From positions 1,091,418-1,155,417 of the forward strand of contig NZ_CP050253.1 of assembly GCF_011745665.1 (NCBI RefSeq): a DNA stretch of 64,000 nt. Direction: 5' to 3'. The notes under the pieces were generated by a model. The model saw only the letters and a list, made by a program, of their open reading frames with translations. It was not told the origin of the DNA and ran no database searches. This document shows positions 1-10,860 of the stretch, one piece after another; positions within the stretch are counted from its first letter, which is position 1, and each line of letters begins with the position of its first letter. The stretch is from Zophobihabitans entericus (GTDB taxonomy: Bacteria > Pseudomonadota > Gammaproteobacteria > Enterobacterales > Orbaceae). A program made the translations under genes and the position numbers.

Positions 1-2463
<2,463 letters not shown>

Positions 2464-2593
2464 ACAACTCTGAGGTGTTTTTGACGATAAGTGAAGACGC
2501 TGAGGGTTGACTTGTTATGTTGATATGGGGTAGCGCAGGCTATCGAGAGTATCATGACTCAGCTTGTTTTATGTTGAAGAGACAGACGGAATA

Positions 2594-2713
2594 TGTCTGG
2601 CTGCGATAACGCAATGGTCCCACCTGATCCCATGCCGAACTCAGAAGTGAAACGTTGTGGTGCCGATGGTAGTGTGGGGAGTCCCCATGTGAGAGTAGGG
2701 AACAGCCAGGCTT
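2594..2713 (+). rRNA. rrf: 5S ribosomal RNA
   Basis: A 120-nt segment starting TGTCTGGCTGCGATA and ending AACAGCCAGGCTT matches enterobacterial 5S rRNA closely, including GGTCCCACCTGA, CCATGCCGAACTCAGAAGTG and GAGAGTAGGGAAC. The terminal helix forms between TCTGGCTG and CAGCCAGGC. It follows 23S after a 130-nt spacer, the usual rrn order. The exact ends are set by comparison with E. coli and may be off by one or two bases. Confidence 0.97.
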
Positions 2714-2760
2714 TTAAATATTTATAGTACCATTAGTAATTAGTACATACCTTATACGGT

Positions 2761-2837
2761 GGAGCGGTAGTTCAGTTGGTTAGAATACCTGCCTGTCACG
2801 CAGGGGGTCGCGGGTTCGAGCCCCGTCCGTTCCGCCA
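2761..2837 (+). tRNA. aspT: tRNA-Asp (GTC)
   Basis: Full 77-nt cloverleaf with encoded CCA: acceptor GGAGCGG pairs with CCGTTCC, the anticodon loop is CTGTCAC with anticodon GTC, and the T-loop is GGTTCGAGC. It lies 3' of 5S rRNA, as in E. coli rrnC. Confidence 0.98.
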
Positions 2838-2846
2838 ATCTTTCCT

Positions 2847-2922
2847 AGGGGCGTAGTTCAATTGGTAGAGCACCGGTCTCCAAAACCGGGTGTTGGGAGT
2901 TCGAGCCTCTCCGCCCCTGCCA
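2847..2922 (+). tRNA. trpT: tRNA-Trp (CCA)
   Basis: 76-nt cloverleaf with encoded CCA end: acceptor AGGGGCG pairs with CGCCCCT, anticodon loop CTCCAAA with anticodon CCA, T-loop AGTTCGAGC. Only 9 nt separate it from tRNA-Asp, so both are probably processed from the rRNA transcript. The aspT-trpT pair distal to an rrn operon is the E. coli rrnC arrangement. Confidence 0.98.
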
Positions 2923-3072
2923 TCATTTATCCGATTTGTTTCATTTTTAGTCAATCAGTAATTTAATTATCAATAATAGTCAAAATCCTATTTACAGATT
3001 ACTTTCCTTAATTATAATTCCGCCCAAGTAATATTTTCTTGTTAGACCCTAACTTAATCGAAAGGCAAAAAT

Positions 3073-3411
3073 ATGGCAGAAAGTTTTTCAACAACCCATC
3101 GTTTCTTTGATAACAAAAACTACCCAAGAGGCTTTTCTCGTCATGGTGATTTTACAATAAAAGAATCTCAGATTTTAGAAAAATTCGGTTACGCCTTCAA
3201 TGAGCTGGAGTCTGAAAAACGTAAGCCTGTAACAGATGAAGAGAAGTCATTTGTACAAGTCTGTAAAGGTAAAAAGGAACCATCTACAGATAATGAAAAA
3301 GTATGGTTAAAGTATCTGAAATGTATTAATAAACCTAAACGTTTTCATACATTATCTGGGGGTAAACCTCAGGTTGATCCGGGTGAAGATTTTTCTGATG
3401 TTGATGATTAA
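3073..3411 (+). CDS. maoP: MaoP (YifE, DUF413) macrodomain Ori organization protein
   Basis: 112-aa protein, the same length as E. coli MaoP and nearly colinear with it: MAESF start, [20 protein letters not shown], the central GYAFNELE, and the C-terminal [13 protein letters not shown]. In E. coli MaoP, together with the nearby DNA site maoS, organises the Ori macrodomain of the chromosome. It acts in the cytoplasm on the nucleoid. The neighbourhood (rRNA operon, aspT, trpT, then maoP, then comM convergent) is that of E. coli, except that the divergent regulator gene hdfR is not between trpT and maoP. The 150-nt upstream gap could hold a maoS-like site; I could not identify one by eye. Confidence 0.95.
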   Translation: MAESFSTTHRFFDNKNYPRGFSRHGDFTIKESQILEKFGYAFNELESEKRKPVTDEEKSFVQVCKGKKEPSTDNEKVWLKYLKCINKPKRFHTLSGGKPQVDPGEDFSDVDD

Positions 3412-3437
3412 TTGTAGTTATTAATTAATCATAATTA

Positions 3438-4961
3438 TTAACCAATATTCTTGTGTAGTTGTTGTAATAATCTGTCCATAGAACGATAACTTAAGGCTTC
3501 AGCCAGATGTTCTCGTTCTATGATGTCACAATCAGACAGATCGGCTAATGTTCTGGATACCTTCAAAATTCGATGCCATGCTCTGGCAGATAACCCTAAT
3601 TTGATTAAAGCATTTTCAAGAAAGGTTGCATTGCTATTTGACAACTTACAATAAAGTTCGATCTCTTTACTGGTTAAATTGGCATTGATTTTATTGTTTC
3701 TGTTCAATTGTTTTTGTCGGGCGCGCATTACCCTTTTTTTCACATCAACAGTACTTTCTCCAATCACTCTTTCTTGACTGAGCACACCTTTAGGTAATAA
3801 TGGTACTTCAATAGATAGATCAAATCTGTCTAAAAATGGTCCTGATAATCGATTTAAATATCTCATTACCTGCTGTGGTGAGGTTCTGTTATGAACTCCC
3901 TGATAATGTCCGGTTGGACTTGGATTCATCGCTGCAATGAGTTGTACTTTAGCCGGAAATTTAATCTTAGCATTAGCTCTGGAAATAATAATTTCTCCTG
4001 ATTCTAATGGCTCTCGTAGCGCATCCAGTACTTTACGATCAAATTCAGGTAATTCATCTAAAAACAACACTCCATTATGCGCCAGAGATACTTCGCCAGG
4101 TTTTGGAATTGCACCACCTCCGACTAGTGCAGCCATTGATGCGCTGTGATGAGGTGAGCGAAACGGTCGTTTACGCCATTGTTGCTTGGTATGAGGTAAG
4201 TTAACCAGGCTGGCTATGGCTGCACTATCCAGAGCTTCATTATCATTTAATGGTGGTAATAAAGAAGTGAGTCTGGTTGCCAGCATGGTCTTACCTGTTC
4301 CGGGAGGGCCAATCAACAATAAGTTATGCCCACCACTAGCTGCAATTTCTAAAGCCCGTTTAGCTTGTTCCTGACCGATAATATCCTGTAGATTATCCTT
4401 CTCATCATTATCTGTAGGAATAGCAAAATATTCAGCTACTGGGAGTTTTATTTGATCTGTCAAAAATTCACAAATTTCTGTTAATGTCTCAGCTATAAAA
4501 TTATTCGCATCATGAACTAGTGAAACCTCTGACGAATTTTCTAATGAGAGTATTAATGCTCTTTTTGAATTTCTGGCCGCGATAGCAGCAGGTATTGCAC
4601 CTTTTATACCACGAATTTGTCCGGATAAGGCAAGCTCACCTAAGAACTCATATTGATGTAATTTATCAACCGGAATTTGCTCTGTTGCAGCAAGTATGGC
4701 AATTGCAATAGGGAGGTCAAATCGGCTTCCTTCTTTTGGCAAATCAGCTGGAGCGAGATTAACTGTTATTCGTTTTGCGGGAAAGGTGAAACCAGTATTT
4801 ATAAGTGCACTTCTGACCCGATCTTTCGCCTCTTTAACTGTGGCTTCTGGTAAACCTACCAAAGTGAATCCTGGCAAACCATTACTAATATGAACTTCAA
4901 CGTGCACTTCAGGTGCCTGAACACCGATAGATGCTCGGGTATGGATGATGGCAAGGGACAT
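3438..4961 (-). CDS. comM: ComM/YifB family Mg-chelatase-like AAA+ ATPase
   Basis: 507 aa, the usual length. It begins MSLAIIHTRASIGVQAP, carries an N-terminal Lon-S16-like fold (residues ~1-170), Walker A GPPGTGKT near residue 219 and Walker B VLFLDELPEF near residue 297, and ends with the Mg_chelatase C domain. ComM is a hexameric helicase that promotes branch migration when transformed DNA integrates into the chromosome (known for Vibrio, Haemophilus and Acinetobacter). In E. coli and H. influenzae its promoter belongs to the Sxy-dependent CRP-S regulon; a site of that type lies 75 bp upstream (5036-5051), and sxy itself is in this window. It is convergent with maoP, with 26 nt between the stop codons. 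Confidence 0.96.
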   Translation of the reverse strand: MSLAIIHTRASIGVQAPEVHVEVHISNGLPGFTLVGLPEATVKEAKDRVRSALINTGFTFPAKRITVNLAPADLPKEGSRFDLPIAIAILAATEQIPVDKLHQYEFLGELALSGQIRGIKGAIPAAIAARNSKRALILSLENSSEVSLVHDANNFIAETLTEICEFLTDQIKLPVAEYFAIPTDNDEKDNLQDIIGQEQAKRALEIAASGGHNLLLIGPPGTGKTMLATRLTSLLPPLNDNEALDSAAIASLVNLPHTKQQWRKRPFRSPHHSASMAALVGGGAIPKPGEVSLAHNGVLFLDELPEFDRKVLDALREPLESGEIIISRANAKIKFPAKVQLIAAMNPSPTGHYQGVHNRTSPQQVMRYLNRLSGPFLDRFDLSIEVPLLPKGVLSQERVIGESTVDVKKRVMRARQKQLNRNNKINANLTSKEIELYCKLSNSNATFLENALIKLGLSARAWHRILKVSRTLADLSDCDIIEREHLAEALSYRSMDRLLQQLHKNIG

Positions 4962-5035
4962 AACTTTATCTCAAAAATAACATCACATAAGATTAACTTA
5001 CGGTATAGAGTTATTTTGGAGGTAACTGTAAATAG

Positions 5036-5051
5036 TTCGAGGCTGTTCACA
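5036..5051 (-). promoter_or_regulatory. CRP/CRP-S-like site upstream of comM
   Basis: Read on the minus strand the site is TGTGA-ACAGCC-TCGAA. The left half is a perfect CRP half-site; the right half differs by one base from the CRP-S half TCGCA. The spacing of six is correct. Its centre is about 82 bp upstream of the comM ATG. This fits a Sxy-dependent CRP promoter by analogy with other Gammaproteobacteria; binding is inferred only. Confidence 0.5.
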
Positions 5052-5092
5052 AAAGATTAGTAATCTGATTCAGTATTACATTAAATATTAAT

Positions 5093-5118
5093 AAGCCTGA
5101 ATGATATCAGGCTTTTTT
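5093..5118 (-). terminator. Intrinsic terminator after znuB
   Basis: An 8-bp stem AAGCCTGA/TCAGGCTT with a 6-nt loop overlaps the znuB stop codon region. On the minus strand the stem is followed by TTATTAATATTT. The opposite strand has a run of six T, so it could work in both directions. Confidence 0.6.
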
Positions 5119-5895
5119 ATAACAAATTATCAAGGTAATAAAGAAGAATAGGGCACTGGTAATAACTACAGATGGTCCGGTTGGGGTATTATAAAAGACA
5201 GATAGTGCGAGCCCGCCACAAACAGAAATCATTCCAATAATAGCCGCAAAATAGGCCATTTTTTCTGGTGTTTTAGCATAATACTTTGCTGTTGCAGCAG
5301 GGATAATTAATAATGAAGTAATGATTAAAGCCCCAACAAACTTCATCGCCATCCCGATAGTGAGTGCCAGTAATAAAATCAGAATAAGCTTTGTTCTTCT
5401 TATATTAATTCCACTGACATGGGCCAGTTCTTCACTAACTGTAATGAAGAGAAAATGACGCCATTGCCAGATAAGTAATGCTAAAACCAGTACGACACCC
5501 AGTAAAATCTGATACACATCATTCATTGTTACAGAGAGTAAATCACCAAATAGATATCCCATCAAATCAACACGAATATTGTTCATTAAACTAATGACCA
5601 CTAAGCCCAGTGAAAGTGCACTGTGCGCAAGAATACCCAGTAAAGTATCAACTGGTAATTGCTGACGTGATTCAAGCCAGGTGAGGCCCAACGCCAGAAT
5701 TAATGTCACTGCAATAACTGCATAAAAAGGAGCAATGTTAAACAGAAACCCAAAGGCAACACCAAGAAGCGCTGCATGAGAGAGAGTATCCCCAAAATAG
5801 GACATTCTTCGCCAGACAACAAATGTGCCAAGTGGTCCGGTAATTGTTGATAAAATGAGTCCTGCTAGCAGGCTAGGGAGTAATAACTCAATCAT
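5107..5895 (-). CDS. znuB: ZnuB, zinc ABC transporter permease
   Basis: 262-aa polytopic inner-membrane protein of the ABC-3 permease family. The ATG at 5895 gives the start [12 protein letters not shown], which matches E. coli ZnuB; a longer reading from TTG at 5907 is less likely. Conserved stretches include [17 protein letters not shown] near the N-terminus, SNIRVDL-like [17 protein letters not shown] in the middle and [15 protein letters not shown] later. It overlaps the end of znuC by 8 nt, so the two are translationally coupled. With ZnuC and the periplasmic ZnuA it forms the high-affinity Zn2+ importer. Confidence 0.96.
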   Translation of the reverse strand: MIELLLPSLLAGLILSTITGPLGTFVVWRRMSYFGDTLSHAALLGVAFGFLFNIAPFYAVIAVTLILALGLTWLESRQQLPVDTLLGILAHSALSLGLVVISLMNNIRVDLMGYLFGDLLSVTMNDVYQILLGVVLVLALLIWQWRHFLFITVSEELAHVSGINIRRTKLILILLLALTIGMAMKFVGALIITSLLIIPAATAKYYAKTPEKMAYFAAIIGMISVCGGLALSVFYNTPTGPSVVITSALFFFITLIICYKKA

Positions 5896-6646
5896 GGGAT
5901 TTACCAAAATTATTTAAAGTGATACGGCCTTTAAAGTCGTGACTATGATTATGATGATGATGGTATAAAGCCAGCTGTTGTAGATCTTTAGAACCAAAAA
6001 GTGAAATAAATTCAGGATGGTTTGAAACGCGATCAGGAGTACCAGAACAGCAGATATGCTGATTAAGGCAAATCACCTCATCAGTTTTAGCCATCACTAA
6101 ATGTAAATCATGAGAAACCATTAAAACGGCACAATTGAGTTTATTGCGAGTCTGTTCAATTAAATCATATAAAATAACTTGCCCATTGACGTCGACTCCT
6201 TGAGTGGGTTCATCAAGAACTAATAACTGAGGCTTTTTTTGCAGAGCTTGAGCTAACAGTACTCTTTGCATCTCCCCACCAGATAGTTTTTGCATTGAAT
6301 GATGCAGTAAATGTTTAGCATTAACCAGTTCCAGTGTTGACTGAATATCTTCATCACTACACCATTTGTCCAGTTTCATAAATCGATTTACCGTCATAGG
6401 TAAAGAGGGATTAAATGCAATACGTTGAGGGACATAGCCAATAGTAATATTTGGTTCTCTGATGATTTTCCCCTGAGAGGCAGGCTGCAATCCTAAAATC
6501 ACTTTGACCAGAGTAGATTTACCAGCACCATTTGGACCAAGTAAAGTGATAATTTTACCGGGGATTAAGGATAAGGAAATATTAGAAAGTATCTTTCTGT
6601 GATTAAATTCAACAGAGACTTGCTGTAAAGAAATAAGTGTTTTCAT
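5888..6646 (-). CDS. znuC: ZnuC, zinc ABC transporter ATPase
   Basis: 252 aa with all ABC ATPase motifs: Walker [10 protein letters not shown] (residues ~38-46), signature LSGGEMQR (~121-128), Walker [13 protein letters not shown] (~140-151) and the switch His in MVSHDLH. The C-terminus has a His-rich patch ([10 protein letters not shown]), which is typical of ZnuC. It powers Zn2+ import with ZnuB and ZnuA. The gene is transcribed divergently from znuA, with the shared control region (83 bp) containing a Zur box. Confidence 0.97.
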   Translation of the reverse strand: MKTLISLQQVSVEFNHRKILSNISLSLIPGKIITLLGPNGAGKSTLVKVILGLQPASQGKIIREPNITIGYVPQRIAFNPSLPMTVNRFMKLDKWCSDEDIQSTLELVNAKHLLHHSMQKLSGGEMQRVLLAQALQKKPQLLVLDEPTQGVDVNGQVILYDLIEQTRNKLNCAVLMVSHDLHLVMAKTDEVICLNQHICCSGTPDRVSNHPEFISLFGSKDLQQLALYHHHHNHSHDFKGRITLNNFGKSHD

Positions 6647-6677
6647 AGTAAAAAGATATTTTCATCTTTAAAGTAAT

Positions 6678-6692
6678 TGTTATATTATAACA
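6678..6692. promoter_or_regulatory. Zur box in znuC-znuA divergent promoter
   Basis: Perfect 7+1+7 palindrome TGTTATA-T-TATAACA, matching the core of the enterobacterial Zur operator. A second, overlapping inverted repeat AATTGTTAT-N8-ATAACAATT spans 6675-6700. Position between divergent znuC and znuA is that of the E. coli operator, so zinc-dependent repression of both transcripts is expected. Confidence 0.9.
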
Positions 6693-6729
6693 TAACAATT
6701 TTATTTGTCATTGTGTTTAAGGTTTTATT

Positions 6730-7692
6730 ATGGAAAAGAATAATTTTTCTAAGTATCTATTTTTATTGGGTAAAATCCTATTTATTCATTTAACATTTAG
6801 TGCTTTTTCAATAAATGCACAAGCTAAAATTATTTCTTCCATTAAACCTGTCGGATTTATCACAGAGGCTATCGCTTATGATGTAGTAGAAACCGATATA
6901 CTCTTACCTGACGGGGCTTCACCACACTCTTATGCATTACGTCCTTTGGATGTGCAAAAGATAAAATCAGCAGATTTGGTTATTTGGATTGGCAAAGATC
7001 TGGAGACTTTTTTACCAAATATTCTAAAAAATGTGGATGATAGGGAACAACTTCAATTATTCGGTGTCAAAGGTGTAGAAGCATTATTGTATTCTGATGA
7101 AGATGAGCATGATCACGAGCACGAAAATGAAGAGAGTGAACATGAACATGAACATGATCATGAACACGGTGAGTTTGATACTCATATCTGGCTTTCACCA
7201 GAAATAGCAAAAGCAGTAGCCGTAGCAATTCACGAGCGATTGTTGATACTGTTTCCTGATAAGAAAGTTCAGCTTGACGCAAATTTAAGCAGTTTCTTGT
7301 CACAAGTAACGGAAACCGAACAAGTGATTGCAAAAAAACTCATTAGCGTACAAAATAGCGGGTATTTCGTTTTTCATGATGCATATGGATACTTTGAGCG
7401 TCAGTTTGGATTAAAACACCTGGGACATTTCACACTAAATCCAGAGATTCAACCTGGCGTACAAAAGGTGTATCAAATTAAACAACAACTGCTGAAGGAA
7501 CAAGCTGTTTGTGTGTTTAGAGAACCTCAATTTAACCCAGCTATTATTGATAAAGTGATTAGTGGGACACATGTGCGTTCAGGTATACTCGATCCATTAG
7601 GTATGGATATTCCTGTATCAAAAGATGCATATACTCACTTTTTAAATACTTTAACCCAGCAATGGTTAAATTGTCTGAATGATAAAGAATGA
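6730..7692 (+). CDS. znuA: ZnuA, periplasmic zinc-binding protein
   Basis: 320 aa. The N-terminus (about 32 residues ending INAQA) is a signal peptide. The mature part belongs to the cluster A-I metal-binding family: ASPHSYALRP supplies the first His ligand, followed by an acidic His-rich loop (residues ~123-149, many His/Glu/Asp), then DTHIWLSP with the second His and the later FHDAYGYFE. The His-rich loop distinguishes zinc-specific ZnuA from manganese homologues. Start codon ATG is preceded by TAAGG. It is divergent from znuCB under one Zur box and 15 nt upstream of mepM. Confidence 0.96.
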   Translation: MEKNNFSKYLFLLGKILFIHLTFSAFSINAQAKIISSIKPVGFITEAIAYDVVETDILLPDGASPHSYALRPLDVQKIKSADLVIWIGKDLETFLPNILKNVDDREQLQLFGVKGVEALLYSDEDEHDHEHENEESEHEHEHDHEHGEFDTHIWLSPEIAKAVAVAIHERLLILFPDKKVQLDANLSSFLSQVTETEQVIAKKLISVQNSGYFVFHDAYGYFERQFGLKHLGHFTLNPEIQPGVQKVYQIKQQLLKEQAVCVFREPQFNPAIIDKVISGTHVRSGILDPLGMDIPVSKDAYTHFLNTLTQQWLNCLNDKE

Positions 7693-7707
7693 TATAAGGT
7701 ATTGTGA

Positions 7708-9099
7708 GTGCAACAGGTTGAAGCATCCGAGTCGTCGTTAGCTGATAAAAATAAAGTTCCTTATTACGCGATATCGGGTGTTATTGCTTTAACAATTTTA
7801 TTTGCTGTTCTTTGGAAACCACTTAATCCTGCGCGAGTGGTTCATATACCCTTGAACGGAACTTCTGTGGTTAATGAAGGAACCGTACCTGTCGTTGTCG
7901 GTAATGCATCAATTGAAATTATTGAAGACCCTAAAACAGTAACGCCAACTGAGTCTTTGGATCAGCCAACACCAGAAGATGAAATCATTTCGGATGAAAT
8001 TGATGCCGCTATTGATATCGAAATTGAAGATAATGTTGTTCATTATGTGGTTGAAAAAGGTGACACATTATCTGGAATTTTGACTCAATTTGGAATTAGT
8101 CGATCAGATATTTATCTGTTAACCAAGCAACACAAACAGCTGGCTAATTTACGTATCGGACAACAAATTAGCTGGACTACAGATGACGATAAGAGCCTGC
8201 AGACATTTAGCTGGATTATTTCACCAAAAAATATTCGTGTTTATGAACGTAAAGGTGAAAGTTTTGTGGAACGTACAGAGACACGAGAAGGTGAATGGTC
8301 ACAAACGGTTTTAACCGGGACGATTGGTTCTAACTTTGTTGCTGATGCGCGTAGTGCAGGTTTAACGTCAGGTGAAATCTCAACTATCACTAAAGCTTTG
8401 CAGTGGCAGCTGGATTTTCGACGGTTACAAAAAGGTGATCAATTTTCTGTAGTCCTGTCTCGTGAAATGTTTGAAAACAAACACGAAAATAGCCAATTAC
8501 TGGCGGTCAGAATTCAAAATGCCAGTCGTGAATATTATGCAATCTTAGCGGATGATGGCCAATATTATGATGTGAAGGGCCTGAGCCTCTCACGTAGTTT
8601 CTTACGTCACCCGCTGGAAAAACCAGCCCGTATTTCTTCACAATTTAATCCTCGCCGTGTTAATCCGGTAACTAAACAGGTTACTTCTCATAATGGAGTG
8701 GACTATGCTGTTTCCAGAGGGACCCCTGTTCTTGCTGCCGGTGATGGTGAAGTGGTTATTGCAAAGTATAGCGGTTCAGCCGGTAACTATATTGCTATTC
8801 GTCATGGTCGCCAATATTTAACTAAATATATGCATTTAGACCGAATTCAGGTCAGAGCAGGGCAACAAGTTCGAAAAGGCGATCAAATTGGACTATCCGG
8901 TAATACTGGACGTTCAACAGGTCCTCATCTGCACTATGAACTACATATCAATGGTAAACCTGTTAACCCGGTTACTGCGACTCTACCTCAATCTGATGGC
9001 TTAACTGGTAAGGCTAAAACAACTTATCTGGAATTGGTGAAAACTATTCAGCCTCAGTTAGCATTTACTTCTGAATCTGCTTCATCAACTGGTAATTAG
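7708..9099 (+). CDS. mepM: MepM-like murein DD-endopeptidase (LysM + M23)
   Basis: 463 aa with one N-terminal membrane anchor (residues ~18-38), an acidic linker, a LysM peptidoglycan-binding domain (~110-157, with EKGDTLSGIL), an OapA-like segment and a C-terminal M23 domain. Zinc ligands are visible: H328 and D332 in HNGVD, and H409 with H407 in HLHYEL. MepM cuts D-Ala-mDAP crosslinks so that new murein can be inserted. The start is GTG at 7708 with AAGGT upstream; the other nearby GTG is out of frame. The order znuA-mepM-lpxM is that of E. coli. Confidence 0.93.
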   Translation: MQQVEASESSLADKNKVPYYAISGVIALTILFAVLWKPLNPARVVHIPLNGTSVVNEGTVPVVVGNASIEIIEDPKTVTPTESLDQPTPEDEIISDEIDAAIDIEIEDNVVHYVVEKGDTLSGILTQFGISRSDIYLLTKQHKQLANLRIGQQISWTTDDDKSLQTFSWIISPKNIRVYERKGESFVERTETREGEWSQTVLTGTIGSNFVADARSAGLTSGEISTITKALQWQLDFRRLQKGDQFSVVLSREMFENKHENSQLLAVRIQNASREYYAILADDGQYYDVKGLSLSRSFLRHPLEKPARISSQFNPRRVNPVTKQVTSHNGVDYAVSRGTPVLAAGDGEVVIAKYSGSAGNYIAIRHGRQYLTKYMHLDRIQVRAGQQVRKGDQIGLSGNTGRSTGPHLHYELHINGKPVNPVTATLPQSDGLTGKAKTTYLELVKTIQPQLAFTSESASSTGN

Positions 9100-9106
9100 G
9101 ATTGAT

Positions 9107-10048
9107 GTGATGAAAAAGCAGCAACAAGCTTCGGCAGGATTTATTCCTAAATTTGAATGGGGATTTTTAGCACCTAAATATTGGGGCGTATGGCTTGCTG
9201 TTTTATTATTAATTCTACTGGCTTGTATTCCTATTCGCTGGCGAGATCCCTGTTTAGCTAAACTTGGACGATTTGTCGGTCGAAAAGCAAAAAGTGCCAG
9301 AAACCGTGCTAAAGCTAATATTGCAGCTTGCTTTCCTGATAAAACACCAGAGGAACAAGAGCAGCTAATTGATGATATGTTTGCAGTGATTATTCCCGTT
9401 ACTGTATTGCTGGTTGATTTAGTTATCAAACGCAGTAAAGTGAAAATTAACTGGCATGGTTTTGAGTATATTTCTGATGCACATAAGGAAAACCGTAATG
9501 TGATCTTCATGGTTCCTCATGGCTGGGCAATTGATATTCCTGCTGTTTTACTGGCAAAAAAAGGTTATGCAATGTCAGGCATGTTCCATCATCAAAGTAA
9601 TAAACTAGTGGATTGGCTATGGAATAAAGCGCGTATTCGTTATGGTGGGCAAATTCATGCTCGTGATGATGGTATTAAGCCATTTATTCAAAGTATTCGT
9701 CAGGGTAACTGGGGATTTTATTTGCCAGATGAAGATCATGGGATTGAACAAAGCGTATTTGTTGATTTCTTTGGCACTTATAAAGCGACGCTGCCTTTAC
9801 TTGGTCGCTTAATGAAGCTTTGTAAAGCAGAAGTGTTGCCACTATTTCCGTCATATAATCCAAAGACATCTACGCTGGATATCTATATACGTCCACCAAT
9901 GAATGATCTGCAAGATCAGAGCGATGAGTATATGGCAAAACGCATGAATGAAGAAATAGAGGCCATGGTTCTGCCAAATCCTGAACAATATGCCTGGGTT
10001 TTAAGGTTTTTAAAAACTCGTAAACCGGGTGATAATAATCTATATTAA
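9107..10048 (+). CDS. lpxM: LpxM (MsbB), lipid A acyltransferase
   Basis: 313 aa, close to the E. coli length. One N-terminal membrane helix (~residues 27-43, following PKYWGVWLAV), then the acyltransferase domain with the H-x4-D motif HGWAID (H138, D143 counted from the GTG start), GIKPFIQS and YLPDEDHG. LpxM adds the last secondary acyl chain (usually myristate) to Kdo2-lipid A at the cytoplasmic face of the inner membrane. Two starts are possible (GTG 9107 or ATG 9110). It follows mepM by 7 nt and is probably in its operon. Confidence 0.94.
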   Translation: MMKKQQQASAGFIPKFEWGFLAPKYWGVWLAVLLLILLACIPIRWRDPCLAKLGRFVGRKAKSARNRAKANIAACFPDKTPEEQEQLIDDMFAVIIPVTVLLVDLVIKRSKVKINWHGFEYISDAHKENRNVIFMVPHGWAIDIPAVLLAKKGYAMSGMFHHQSNKLVDWLWNKARIRYGGQIHARDDGIKPFIQSIRQGNWGFYLPDEDHGIEQSVFVDFFGTYKATLPLLGRLMKLCKAEVLPLFPSYNPKTSTLDIYIRPPMNDLQDQSDEYMAKRMNEEIEAMVLPNPEQYAWVLRFLKTRKPGDNNLY

Positions 10049-10056
10049 TCAATGGG

Positions 10057-10767
10057 TTATAATTCGACCGGAATTGATTTTTCAATATAAATCTCTTTAG
10101 TATCAATATGTGTTTTATAACACAAAATTTCTACACCTTGCTCATGTGCCAGTTTAAGTAATGCTGCGTATTTGGGATCAATATGTTTGGCAGGCGTAAA
10201 ATACTCCACTCCGGAATGTTGAATTAAAAAGAAGATTATGGCTCTTTCACCTTGCTCAACAATTCTGATTAACTCTCTTAAATGTTTTTGACCACGAGTC
10301 GTTACCGCATCAGGAAACATTCCTGCTTTTGTCTGTTCATCAAACAGTGTGACCGATTTGACTTCAATATAACAGGCAGGTTTATTATGATCTTGTAATA
10401 ATAAATCAATACGGCTATTTTCATCACCATAACGAACTTCGCTACTTAATGAATCATAATCAGTTAATTCTGGTATTTTATCGTTTTCAATCGCTTCCTG
10501 AACAATATGATTAGCTCTGGCGGTATTAATACAGATTAAATGATTGAGCTTAGTTTGAGTCAGCTCCCAACTGGATGGATACTTTCGGGTTAAGCTACCA
10601 GAATCCCAGTACCAAACGGTATCACCCGGCTCAGCGCAACCAGACATTGAACCTGTATTGGCACAATGAATAGTTATTATTTGGTTGGATTGAGTAGTAA
10701 CATCGGCTAAAAAACGTTTATAACGTTTGATTAAATGTGCTGATTGTAGGGGATAAGAAAATAACAA
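10057..10767 (-). CDS. sfsA: SfsA, sugar fermentation stimulation protein
   Basis: 236 aa of the SfsA family, with [46 protein letters not shown] and [12 protein letters not shown]. The family has a PD-(D/E)xK nuclease-like fold (the E-x-K of IEVKS) and an N-terminal OB-like part; the E. coli protein was named for its effect on maltose metabolism and the molecular role is unclear. I set the start at TTG 10767 because GAGG lies 6 nt upstream and the resulting MLFSYPLQ matches the E. coli N-terminus. A TTG at 10779 would add four residues. Convergent with lpxM. Confidence 0.93.
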   Translation of the reverse strand: MLFSYPLQSAHLIKRYKRFLADVTTQSNQIITIHCANTGSMSGCAEPGDTVWYWDSGSLTRKYPSSWELTQTKLNHLICINTARANHIVQEAIENDKIPELTDYDSLSSEVRYGDENSRIDLLLQDHNKPACYIEVKSVTLFDEQTKAGMFPDAVTTRGQKHLRELIRIVEQGERAIIFFLIQHSGVEYFTPAKHIDPKYAALLKLAHEQGVEILCYKTHIDTKEIYIEKSIPVEL

Positions 10768-10860
10768 GGGACGCCTCAATATCTATTTTATGTGTTATCA
10801 TAATACTATTATTTTATTAGAAAATAGCAATCAGTTAGTTAAAACCAATATAATTTACCA

